From positions 118,165-182,164 of the forward strand of contig SSNU01000101.1 in assembly GCA_012064415.1 (NCBI GenBank): a stretch of DNA of 64,000 bases, given 5' to 3'. Positions 1-11,800 of this stretch are shown in pieces. Under the pieces are notes generated by a model. The model saw only the letters and a program-made list of their open reading frames with translations. It ran no database searches and was not told the origin of the DNA. The position numbers and the translations under genes are program-made. Every line of letters begins with the position of its first letter. The stretch's first letter is position 1. This DNA comes from Gyrodactylus bullatarudis. Taxonomy: Eukaryota > Platyhelminthes > Monogenea > Gyrodactylidea > Gyrodactylidae.

Positions 1-897
1 TTTTATACATAATGACTTCCTGTCAGAGATACTTTTGGAAAAAGTTATTAAAATCTTTTTTTTCAATTTTCAAAAGGATAAATTAAAAAATATAGAATTA
101 ACATAACTTTTGGTTAGATTAGAGACTTGAAAAAATATTTTTTCTATCTCAAACTACCCAATTTAATTTTCCAACAAAAAGTATTCTGGCTTTCACTTGA
201 TGAAATTTACTTCCTTTGTAAAGTGAGGTAAGAAATGTTTTTATCTAATAGGCGTTACTTTGAACTGATTCTGAAAATCCAAAGCTTCAACCTTTTAAAG
301 TGAAGACCATGCTCAAACTAGCTAGAGAACAAACAATGAAATACAAAGATTTCATTTTAGTTTGCTAAAATAAGATTTTAGCCAATTTCTCGACTTTTAG
401 ACTGTAAATACGGAATCTGAATCAACTCAAAATTTTATAGAATAAATCTTTACTAGATAAAAGCTCTTTATTTTTATAGTTTAGAAAATATTCTACCTTA
501 TTGAAATAGGCTGCTTAAAATAATTGCATCTTTGGAAATTTTAGAAGATATGCAGATACAATTTAATCATCGTACATTAGATAATGATTATGCAAATTCA
601 TCTAAATATTACAATGGTATATTCATTTTCAATCCTCTCATGCAATATCAATAGTGACTCGATATGTGAGTACTCCTCTATAAAATTTTCCATTTCTTGA
701 TATATAAGGGTATAAATTGAATCCAAAGTTTTCGATTACATGTTCCAGTATCAACATTGAATCATACAAGGCTTGTATCTTTATTTCTGGATTAACACAA
801 ATTTAATAATTCCAAGAGTCTTCTCCGTCCTGACCTCTAGAGAAATGCTCAACTCCTTAATGAATTCAATGTGATAGAAAATCATTTCAAGCATTCA

Positions 898-1150
898 AAA
901 CCAAGTTTGAAAATGTATCTAAAAATATTCCAACATTTCTGGAAGAGAAGTTGACGTATTTGCATATAATGATTTAAAAATAATTCATTAATCTCTCATG
1001 GTGTATGGTGCAGTGGGTAAAATACCTACCCAAATTCTAATTAGTATTATTACTGCACGAATTCAAATATTTATACTTCCTTTCGAGAATTTTTACTTTT
1101 GTTCTCAGATAAATCCTGTTGATAGTTTTAAAAATTGATCTTTACTCTAT
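898..1150 (+). repeat. Dispersed tRNA-like (SINE-type) repeat, copy 1
   Basis: Shares its order of blocks with 5525-5850 (+) and 49605-49875 (-): a 5' block around ttccaacatttctggaagag, a tRNA-like block with an A-box-like TGGTGCAGTGGGTA at 1006-1019 and a weak B-box near 1057, and a tail with ttgttctcagata. Pol III boxes inside a dispersed repeat suggest a SINE. No autonomous partner was identified. Confidence 0.55.
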
Positions 1151-1702
1151 TGACCTCTAATAAACTCTTTTTTTTACCGATACCTGAGATATCAAATGAA
1201 AAAATTATTAGTAAAAGTTCATTTAAAGGCGATGTAAAGACTTGGTAATTTTTCTTTGGAATTTTTTTTCCACGATACTAACAGATAAATGCATGATAAT
1301 TTTTTATCCCTTGATAGGAAATATTATCCATTTTATTATCTCTCATGTTAGGAAATAACTTCTTTTACAGGTTAAGATGAATTTCATCTGATAAAAGTAA
1401 TATATCCCTCTTTTCATGTTCTTCAATATTTTATTCTCCTTCTTCTTTTTCCTCTTCAATTATTTCATTGCTCAACTGATTTCCTTGACAAATTAATAAA
1501 AAACTATAAACATAGACAATTCGGATGCGTTTATCAGCAAACTTTATTTTTCAATCATAAAAACCGTTTATTTTCTTTCCTTTTTATTCTAGTGTAGGAT
1601 CGATATATTCGCAAAATATCCAAATAGTTTTATTTCATACAAAATTTTGTCTCTTCAGATTCTATTTATCTGGCAATCTATTCATCTGGTATGAATGATA
1701 TA

Positions 1703-2596
1703 AAGCTAGTTAATATGAAGATGGAACTTTATGATTTTTACAAGATTCTTAATTTTTTCATGGAGGAATCAAATTTGATCAAGATTTTTTGGAATCTAGA
1801 TTATGTGGCCCTCTTTCACGGTACGGAGAAAAAAAATTTAGAAAATATCTATTTTTAAGGAAAATACGGCAAATTTGAAATCTTGTAGTAGCGCCAAATT
1901 CCCATTTTTTGTTGATTTCTGTGTGAGAGAGGGATCAAAAGTTGATTTTTAGGATCAAAATAAGACAATTAAACCGATGATCATAATAAAATTTTTGATA
2001 AATTCGTCATTTTCTGGGATTTTGAAATATCAAATTTCATCGACTTTCAAGTAGGAAAAATGAGAGAGAATCAAAATTTGATTTTGACACGATTATGGGG
2101 AGGGGAGGAATTCTTAAAACCAGATTCAGCATATTTGGTTTTTTTGACTAATTGTGATCCTAAAAATCAACTTTTGATGACTCTCTCATATTGAAATCAA
2201 CAAAAATTTTCAACTCATCAAATTTTGATTCTCTCTCATTTTTCCTACTTGAAAGTCGATGAAATTTGATATTTCAAAATCCCAGAAAATGACGAATTTA
2301 TCAAAAATTTTATTATGATCATCGGTTTAATTGTCTTATTTTGATCCTAAAAATCAACTTTTGATCCCTCTCTCACACAGAAATCAACAAAAAATGGGAA
2401 TTTGGCGCTACTACAAGATTTCAAATTTGCCGTATTTTCCTTAAAAATAGATATTTTCTAAATTTTTTTTCTCCGTACCGTGAAAGAGGGCCACATAATC
2501 TAGATTCCAAAAAATCTTGATCAAATTTGATTCCTCCATGAAAAAATTAAGAATCTTGTAAAAATCATAAAGTTCCATCTTTATATTAACTAGCTT
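1703..2596. mobile_element. Large TA-flanked hairpin element (foldback MITE), family H
   Basis: The first and last roughly 400 bp are near-perfect inverted repeats (for example ggccctctttcacggtacgg near 1807 and its complement near 2475), with a shorter asymmetric centre. Ends are AAGCTAGTTAATATGAAGAT and its complement, flanked by TA on both sides, as expected for Tc1/mariner-type MITEs. No coding capacity. Confidence 0.85.
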
Positions 2597-5524
2597 TATA
2601 AAGATAATAATTATTATCTAAGGCGTGAATTCATCTTAAATATGAGATCATATCGTTAAAGATAAAAGATAAAAATCAGATTATTCTTTTTCCTTTTATC
2701 AACCAAAACATGATGATTTTTATTTTTCTCCCCTTTGTTATCCCCTTTTAAGAATCTTGTAAAAATCATAAAGTTCCATCTTCATATTAACTAGGTGTAT
2801 ATTAATTATTTTCTTCGTCTAAATACTACTTTAGGGGCATGAAATTTTATATTTATTGTCAAGAGAGTCGACTCACCGGATTAAAATTGATCTAGATCCC
2901 AACATAGGTACCGAGCATAATCTCTAGTTCGCCACGTTACATTCAACTCTGCTTGAAATCTTTTTTATAGAACTCTCTGTTCATATTAAATCTTTTCTTT
3001 TAAAGCTATAGATAAGATGAGAATTTACTATATAAAATAAAATCAAAAATTTTTCCCGGATAGTCAGGAACAAAATTATCTTTTAAATGCCAAATAATAA
3101 GCCGATAATTTATTAGAATAAAAAAACCCGAAAAAATAAATCTGCCCAAAATTGATGTATCGAAATTCAAGGAATGGTCTCATTTTTGACAGTTTTATAT
3201 TTCTTTTCTATCCAGATGCAAGTTTCGAGTCTTTAGCTAATTCTCATGTGTAATAATTTTAAGTGGTTTGTGAGACAGAATGCGCCACAAACTTACAGAA
3301 AAGTTGCAACTTAGCCGATGAGGGGATGCTTTTGTCATTCTTTACATAGTTGACTAAAGTTTATCTTGTGGCGTAAGAGATAAGGGTAGAAGATCATTTC
3401 ATGCCGAAGTTTAATCCATAAATTGAAAGTTCTATCCGGTAATGCTGTAGAAAATAAAAATAAAAGTCTATCCCTATTGTTTGGTATGCTCAAGTTATCT
3501 TTTGTAAATTCAATAATAAGGACATACACAAGGCATTACAGATTCAATTAGATTTCTCGTAGAATACGGAATAGCAATTAAAGCTCGTAATTCATCCCAG
3601 CAATCCGATTGAAATTAAGAAATCACGCAGCATTCAAGAATACCCCAGATATCCAATGAGGTTATTCAATTCATGAGTCATTGTAATTCTGTTTACTTCC
3701 AAGAAAATTGAAATCAATAAATGAATGCAGTTATTTGATCAACTCAGTGGGGAAATTTTAAAGGAAATTGATTTTTGCATTTTATTTGTTTTTTATTCAC
3801 TTTTTTCACCTTTTATCCCCATGTAACTGAACAAAGTTATTTTGGAATACCTTTTTAAATTTTGTATTTTTTCTCTGTAAATTCTATGTGTAATTGATTG
3901 ATAATTTAAAAATTCATCATCTCTAGATAACTGCTTTTCTTCTCAAGGAATTTTCAACCCGCAAAAGTGTCTCTAAGTTTTAAGGATATACTTGAATAAT
4001 TATTAAATTTTGCTAGTTTTTTTAATAAGAGCGGTACTCTAATCATCTGTAAGATTGTTTCAATAAAGTTGAGTTTTAAATTATTCCAAGAAGCCTAGCA
4101 TAGAAATGTAGTAGAAAAGTAAATTCTAACGTTTTCTATTTTCACAATTTCTTTGTTGATCTACCATTTATATCGTTCTTTGTTTACTAGAATACTGAGT
4201 TCTAATTCTAAATAAAAATTAAGCAGTTTCGTCTTGATGATCTTAATAAGGGTTTCTATTGGTCCAACTTTTTATAGCTATACAATTAATCGATGTAAAG
4301 TTGGTTAATATAAAGTTGGGAAATTTCTCAAAATTATAAAAATCCAAATATTTTTGCAAAAGGGAAGATTATTCTACGTGAAATTTTGATCTAGATCAGT
4401 AATCTCTTTCAATTTGTTTCTTTTTTGTGTTAAATTGGTCAAATGCTATTAATTTTCAAGAATGATTCGAAATAATTTTCAGAGATTTGCAAAACCAATT
4501 TTAATCTCATATTAATTCGTAAAATTATTCCTTTAGATTCAGAAGATTGAAAAATTATTCATGTATGAGAATTTTGAGTTGCTTCAAGATGAAGTACAGA
4601 GGACAATCTAAACAACACATGATGATGATAAACAATGAATTCATAAGAAAAATATTAGAATGTTTCCTTGGCAATGCAAATACAAGAGAAAGAAGATGAA
4701 GGGAAAAGAATCTATTCGTAGTTGAGAATATAAAATTTGATTCAATGTTAAACTCATCAAAATACACACGATTTTTTATCAAGATTTTTATCACAGAGTT
4801 ATCCTTTAAATGATAACTTAAATTTGGCCATAAGTTACGGGAAATTCGAGTTTTTCGGGACTTCTAAGACAAAATTTGAACTTTTCGTCCTGCTGAAAAA
4901 TGGAAAATTGGGGCGAACTCAAAATTCAGCCTCATTTCTTCAAATTTAATTTTTGTTTTAACCTCAACTCATCTAACCTTACTTGATGGAGTTTCCCTCG
5001 TCTCCTATCTAGATGTTAGAAATCGGACAGCAAGCAAGTGTGTTCTAATGAGGATGAAACACTTTTGTTTGAAAAGACAATCTTTGTCAAGTTAGATCCA
5101 AATTAAAAAAACATGTAGATTTAACGTTGTTATTTAATTCGCCATTTTCTCATCGACCAAGTGAATATTTTTGATTTTAACTATTCAAGTTTTTTTAGCA
5201 AAGTAGTAAGACGTTTTGAGAAATTAACCCATATTAACACTTTTCGTCTGGTCTAATTGAAGATTTGTGGAATTAAAAATAGAGTCTGGAAGATTTGTTC
5301 CCATTGATACATCAATATTAATATTTTCTAATATAGTTCTTCTTATAAAGACTTCAGCTTGTTTTCTGGAGACCTCGTTACTCTATGATATGATGGAGTC
5401 CATTAAGGACATTTTTTTCATCTTTCCAGTCAAAAAGTTGAGGTTTTTATTGATGCAGAATAGAGAACAGCTCTTCATCTATAGATGTTTAGCTGAATAC
5501 ACAACTATTTTCAGAATTTAAAGC

Positions 5525-5850
5525 TAAGCTTGAAAATGTATTTAGAAATACTCCAACATTTCTGGAAGAGAAGGTAGATATTTTGCATGTTTTATATATT
5601 ATTAATTTTCTGTTGGACCGTCAGCATGGCTAAGTGGGTACAGTACCTGCCTTATTTGAAAATTATATTATTTCACCCCATGTTCAAGCATTGACCCCTC
5701 CGAATTTTTTGAGGATTTTTACCTTTGTTCTCAGATAGTTCTGAGAATAGACTTTAACATATTTAGAATCCTCTGTATTTGCTCAATACTGAAATCTGTT
5801 CGAAAATCGTAATGTTGATAGTTTTAAAAATTGGGCTGAACTCTATAATG
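5525..5850 (+). repeat. Dispersed tRNA-like (SINE-type) repeat, copy 2
   Basis: Best-preserved copy. The 5' block has actccaacatttctggaaga; an A-box-like TGGCTAAGTGGGTA lies at 5627-5640, a B-box-like tgttcaagcatt at 5681-5692, then the tail ttgttctcagatagttctga and tgttgatagttttaaaaatt. Same block order as copies 1 and 3. Confidence 0.6.
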
Positions 5851-7059
5851 CAGAATCTTCAAGTTCTTAAGCCAACGTAAACCTTATGATTGGAAAGATC
5901 AAAACAAATGTCCTTAATGGACTCCAGAAAACAAGCTGAAACCTTATTCACTCTTGATTCTGTATTCCATAATTTTATGAAAAGTCAACTCATTTATCCT
6001 ACCAAAAGTCATCATCGTTCTTTGCTAAATTTTTTTTCACTTTGGTCCCAGTATCTCGCTAGATTGAATAATTTACTTGACGATCAATAGTTTTAATCTA
6101 TACTGTGTAATAACAATTAATGTAATTTATTGGTAAATGAATACAGTATTAGTTTATTGTACTACTGGCAATCTATCTCACTATTTCTTCACTTTCTATA
6201 CATTTTTTTTCTCTAGCCCCTATTATAATAATTATAGACCTTGCCCAATTTTGTTTTTTTTCCCAATAATGCCAATTATTAATTAGCTAATAAGAACCGG
6301 TATTATACATAAATGTAGGAGGAAAATACATATCTTGAATCTATCATTATTTATCGTTCATCATGATCTCTGTCCAAATTCATGATGCTACTCCTGTATG
6401 ATTCCTTCTTCAATTGTCATTTTTCCCTTGATTCCTTTCTTTTTTTCATGTCCAATGATTAAGTATTAATTAAGACATTGGCATTTCCCATTGGGAAAAC
6501 AAACAAAAAATATTTGTTTCTTTGTTAAACATGACATGTGATCAAGTAGCTTGCAGCAGTTACTGTTTCCATAGATTTTCCTCGATGGGTCTTGAAGTAT
6601 GTTTTAACTTTAAAATTCACTTGCAAACATTAAACATCTAAAGTATACGTTGAGAACCAAATTAATGTTTTAGCAAGTTTCCTTAAGTTTTTCATTACAT
6701 TCTGTAAAAAAAATGAATGAAATGGTTTCTATTTCTCCTAGTTGTTTTAAGAAGAGCACTGCTCTACTGGAATTCTTATCGATACTCATGTTAACAAGAC
6801 AGTTTTTTTCTTTTTTTGTCAAATTTTTCAAAATTTTCTTGATCAACAAAGTCAAATTTAATAAAAATTTTCTGCTATTCTTAGTAATAAACAAAATATT
6901 AGGAGTTTAAAACGAAAGAAATTCGACTAATACAATACAGATCATAAGTTTCCAAGATGATTTCTTTCTCAAAACAAAAATAACTAGAGGATAATCAATG
7001 TTTTAACATGAACACTTCATTATTACACCTATAGTTAATTATGAACTATAATAGCTGTT

Positions 7060-7964
7060 AACTGTTAATATGAAGATAGAAATTTATGATTTTCAAAATT
7101 TTCAATTTTTTCATGGAGAAATCAAATTTGATCAAGATATTTTGGAATCTAGATTATGAGGCCCTCTTTCACGGTACGGAGAAAAAAAATTTAGAAAATA
7201 TCTATTTTTAAGGAAAATACGGCAAATTTTAAATCTTGGAGTAGCGCCAAATTCCCACTTTTTTGAAATTTGAGTTGAAAATTTTTGTTGATTTCAAAAT
7301 GAGAGAGTCATCAAAAGTTGATTTTTAGGATCACAAAGAAACCAAATATGCTGAATCAGTTTCTTTGACTAATTGTGATCTTAAAAATCAACTTTTGATG
7401 ACTCTCTCATATTGAAATCGAAAAAAATTTTCAACTCATCAAATTTTGATTTTCTCATCATTTTCCCTACTTGAAAGTCGATGAAATTTGATATTTCAAA
7501 ATCCCAGAAAATGACGAATTTATCAAAAATTTTATTATGATCATCGGTTTAATTGTCTTATTATGATCCTAAAAATCAACTTTTGATCCCTCTCTCACAC
7601 AGAAATCAACAAAAAATGGGAATTTGGCGCTACTACAAGATTTCAAATTTGCCGTATTTTCCTTAAAAATAGATATTTTCTAAATTTTTTTTCTCCGTAC
7701 CGTGAAAGAGGGCCACATAATCTAGATTCCAAAAAATCTTGATCAAATTTGATTCCTCCATGAAAAAATTAAGAATCTTGTAAAAATCATAAAGTTCCAT
7801 CTTTATATTAACTAGCTTTATAAAGATAATAATTATTATCTAAGGCGTGAATTCATCTTAAATATGAGATCATATCGTTAAAGATAGAAGATAAAAATCA
7901 GATTATTCTTTTTCCTTTTATCAACCAAAACATGATGATTTTTATTTTTCTCCCCTTTGTTATC
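7060..7964. mobile_element. Family H hairpin element, copy sharing its right half and flank with 1703-2745
   Basis: The left part is a diverged family H arm (gttaatatgaagatagaaat). From about 7430 to 7964 it is almost identical to 2210-2745, including about 150 bp beyond the element end (taaggcgtgaattcatctta). The centre is rearranged relative to the 1703 copy. Confidence 0.78.
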
Positions 7965-8689
7965 TAAAAGATAGAATTGAATTTCCCCACACTGTTTTTC
8001 ACTTCTATACAATTTTACAAAAGTGTTACATTTGTTCTGCAATGCTTTGTAAATTGAATCATGTCTGAAATAGAATGAAGAAAAATCCTGATTGAGTGAA
8101 AGATGAGAGAGCATTTTTTCCCTCTGGCTATTGCTTTTTATCGTTGCTACGACTCTAAAGAAAGTCATGTATCCTGAAAAGTTAGACATGAAAAATCTTG
8201 TCTCAAATTAGTTTTTACCATCGCACAAATTAGAAAATTTGAAACCTTGCTAAAATAATTTCGCTGATTCTATTTTAGAAGCCGACTTATCATTTAATTA
8301 ATTATTTTCGTAGCAAGAATGTATTTTCAAAGATTTTTTCAATAAAAAATTCATTTTTATATCCGTAGTATTAAACTGATTTTGAATTAAGGGTGGTTTC
8401 ATTATTTTTCTTTCTAGTTTCAATGAAAATAGACGCATTCCGCTTAATTTACCTCTGAATTGCTAAAGAATAAACAAAACAACAAACTTTTTCAATTGCT
8501 CAAAAATTAAGATAAGAAACTATTCATTTGAATCTTGATCTGATCAAAGGCTTCGTTTGTACCAAAATTTAATTTCCAAAAGAATTTCACAATTACACAT
8601 AGATTTTTGTAAGAATTTGAGCCTTTTCAACATACAATAAGGAAAAGAGTTTTTTGCTGTGTGAATAATGTAGTGATATTTTCTTTCAG

Positions 8690-8848
8690 GGTTCTGTGAT
8701 GAACAGCAAAGACCTGGCTAGAGTCCAATTATTAGGAGCCGATGCTTGCCTTGTTATTGCTAATAAATACTCCCCAGATCCGGATGCTGAAGATGCTACA
8801 AACATCATGAGAGTCATTTCTATAAAGAATTTTTGTCCAAAAATCAAA
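8690..8848 (+). CDS. slo: slo exon: RCK1 segment
   Basis: Follows the acceptor ttctttcag and ends before the donor gtgagt; phase 0 on both sides. Its 53 codons run from [13 protein letters not shown] to FCPKIK and contain the conserved [11 protein letters not shown] and [18 protein letters not shown] segments of RCK1. Translation joins directly to VIVQLMQYH in the next exon, as in other Slo1 proteins. Confidence 0.95.
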
Positions 8849-11800
8849 GTGAGTTCTCTTCTATTAGAATGTCTCATTTATTTACCAACTGAATACTAAA
8901 AAATCCTCAAACTATTCGAAAAATATTGTTACTTCAGTGGATAGACCTTTTTTATTTAAAATGAAAAATTAATGATCTAAGAACTTGCCGAAAGCTTCCT
9001 CATGAGGTCAAATACTAACAAAGATATTCTTGATGATGTTCGACATTATTATCATCGGAATTCGAATTTGATCAAGATTTTTTGGAATCTAGATCATGAG
9101 GTCCACTTTCACGATATGGAAATAAAATTTGATGATACAAGATCCCTGAAAATGACGAATTTATCTAAAGTTTTATGGTGCTACTCGGGTTTCTTGTTTT
9201 ATTGTGATCCTAAAAATCAACTATTGATCAGTTTATCACTTTAAAATCAGCAAAAAAATTTAATTCTAATTAGGTTTTTTTCAATTTTTTTTCTCCTTAT
9301 CGTGAAAGTGGGCCTCGTGATCTAGATTCCAAAAAGTCTTGATCAAATTTGATTTCTCGATGAAAAAATTGAAAATTTTGTAAAAATCATAAATTTCCAT
9401 CTTCATATTAACTAGGTGTATTTCTTACCTAATGAACGTAGCCAAATAGTTAAAATTTAGTTGATAAGATATAAAGACATTATATATATATATAACATTA
9501 TAGTGAATTAAAAAAGGGAGTGTTAATTAGAACAACAATAACTGTATTTATATTAATTGAGTATGATATTGAGAGATATTGTATGATTTCTATGTGTATT
9601 AAATTAATATTTGTGAGCTATTCTTAATCTCGTTAGTCATGTAAGTTACGAAAAGATTAAACGAACCGATAAAAATGATCAAAGTATACTCTATATTTCA
9701 GAATTATTATCTATTATTCCTCTTTTATCAAAAATTTTCCCTAGTTTTATCCATAATCCTTTCTTTATTCTTCAATATTTAACTCTCTCCCTATATAGAT
9801 GGCTAACCATAAAACTTCAAGTTTGATATTTATTTCAATTAAATTAAAGGGAATATCTGAAATTTAGTTCATAGATTCTTATCAACAGTTTCATGATCAA
9901 CGATATTTATATTTCAAAAAACACAATGTATATAACTGTAGAAAAGTGATGCTTTGGGACTATCTAAACTGTATCATGGAATTAATAATTAAATGGAGAG
10001 AGATTCTGTGACATTAATTATCTGTGACATCATGTTCCATAAAAAAAATTCCTTCGAGAGAATAGGTCAAAAGGGTTTTCGACTCAGTAGGCAGATATAT
10101 AGTGGTGGCCAAAAAAAAGTTTTCACTTTAAAAACCTGTTGTTGTTTGGTTATTTTAAATGATATTTAGTTGCAAAATAGTTTATTCGGTTGAGCAATAT
10201 ATGCAAATATCTAATATAGTCATTTTTTTTCGATTTGATTCATTCATAAATACAAAATTAAGAAATTACCGTTTTCATTGAAATTTATATTGACAAAATA
10301 AAGTTTTCACTTTTATTTAGTGAAATCTCCATCATTTTGAACCACTGATAAGCATCTTTTTGGCATAGATCTATAGAGATTTATAATAGTTTCTCTCTCT
10401 ATTAAATTCCACTCTCTAAATATGCACTTTATTAATTCATCTTTATTACTAAACTGTCTACCATTTGCATAGACATTTTGAGCTAGAATTCCCCAGAGAT
10501 TTTCAATTGGGTTCAAATCTGGACTTCTAGATGGCCATTCAAGCAAAATGATTCCGTGTTCTCGAAACCAACTTTTGGTAGAAATTGATCGATGACAAGG
10601 GGCGTTATCCTGTTGAAAAATTAAATTTGAATTCACGAGCTCCTCTTTAAAAGGTAGAATACTCTCTTCTAAAACTTTTTGATAGAAATTTGAATCAAGT
10701 TTATGATCAACAACAACCAAACGGCCAACATTTTCGTTTGTTATAAAACCCCATACCATTACAGTTCCTCCACCAAATCCTCTCTTAATCCTGGTTGGCT
10801 TAGGTACAGATTTGTCAATCCAACATACACTGAGACCGTCTGGCCCATCCAAGTTGAACTTCTTCTCATCAGAAAAGATTACCTTTCCCCAATTTTGATT
10901 TTCGATAATTTTCTTGCAAGCCCAGTCTTTACGAGAAATTTTATCATTCTCACATAATTTAGGAGTCAGTTTTGGTTTTCCCCAATATAAATTTTGTTCA
11001 TTTTTTAAGAATCGACGAATCGTTCGATTGCTAGCTTTCAAATTAAACTGTTGTTTTATTTGTGTGGTCGTTTTTCTCCCGTTGACAGCCATCAACCTGA
11101 TTATTTTTTTAAGAGAATTAGGAATTATACGTTTTCGACCTCTTTTTCGATTGGATTTTCTCGAAGAAAATAAGTTGTTTATGGTTGTTGAAGAACATCC
11201 TATTTCTTTGGCAATCATACGGTGGCTGATACCCTTTGATTTCAGTGATGACGCCAATTCTTTTTCAAAATTGCTTAGTTTTGAATTCTTCGGTCTTTCG
11301 ATTTGCATTTTGAATTTGTTTCAGAATAATTAATGTAAGAATACTTGCAAATAAATATCTGATCAGCGAATTAATTTTCCTAATTCAAAAATCTTCTCAC
11401 AAACAAGAAGTAGAAAGTTTAAAAAGTGAAAACTTTATTTTGTCAATATAAATTTCAATGAAAACGGTAATTTCTTAATTTTGTATTTATGAATGAATCA
11501 AATCGAAAAAAATGACTATATTAGATATTTGCATATATTGCTCAACCGAATAAACTATTTTGCAACTAAATATCATTTAAAATAACCAAACAACAACAGG
11601 TTTTTAAAGTGAAAACTTTTTTTTGGCCACCACTATATATAGAATAATCTTAATCATCTCTTGGTGAAATTTTGATCACATAGGACCTGTCAAATATATA
11701 ATTGTAATTCTTACGACCAATGGGTACACTTTGAACATTGTAAACAGTGCGCACAAAAATGAACAATGTGTATACTCGGTGTACCTCTGAAAATATTGAC

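Larger units (their letters stand above)
1..8689. other. Upstream slo intron, filled with repeats
   Basis: No exon of slo or any other recognisable gene was seen. Contents: dispersed tRNA-like repeat copies (898-1150 and 5525-5850), a 894-bp TA-flanked hairpin element (1703-2596), its near-identical partial duplicate (7060-7964), and an imperfect inverted repeat around 5347-5415 and 5907-5941. The rest is AT-rich unique-looking sequence. A short slo exon below about 20 codons could be missed. Confidence 0.6.

Noticed and set aside
7878..8189. 103-codon minus-strand open frame
   Set aside because: Its 3' part lies in the duplicated repeat flank (7813-7964); composition is that of AT-rich noncoding sequence.
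10703..11333. Plus-strand open frames at 10703-10957 and 10914-11333
   Set aside because: They are the antisense of the intact Tc1-like transposase and have no features of their own.
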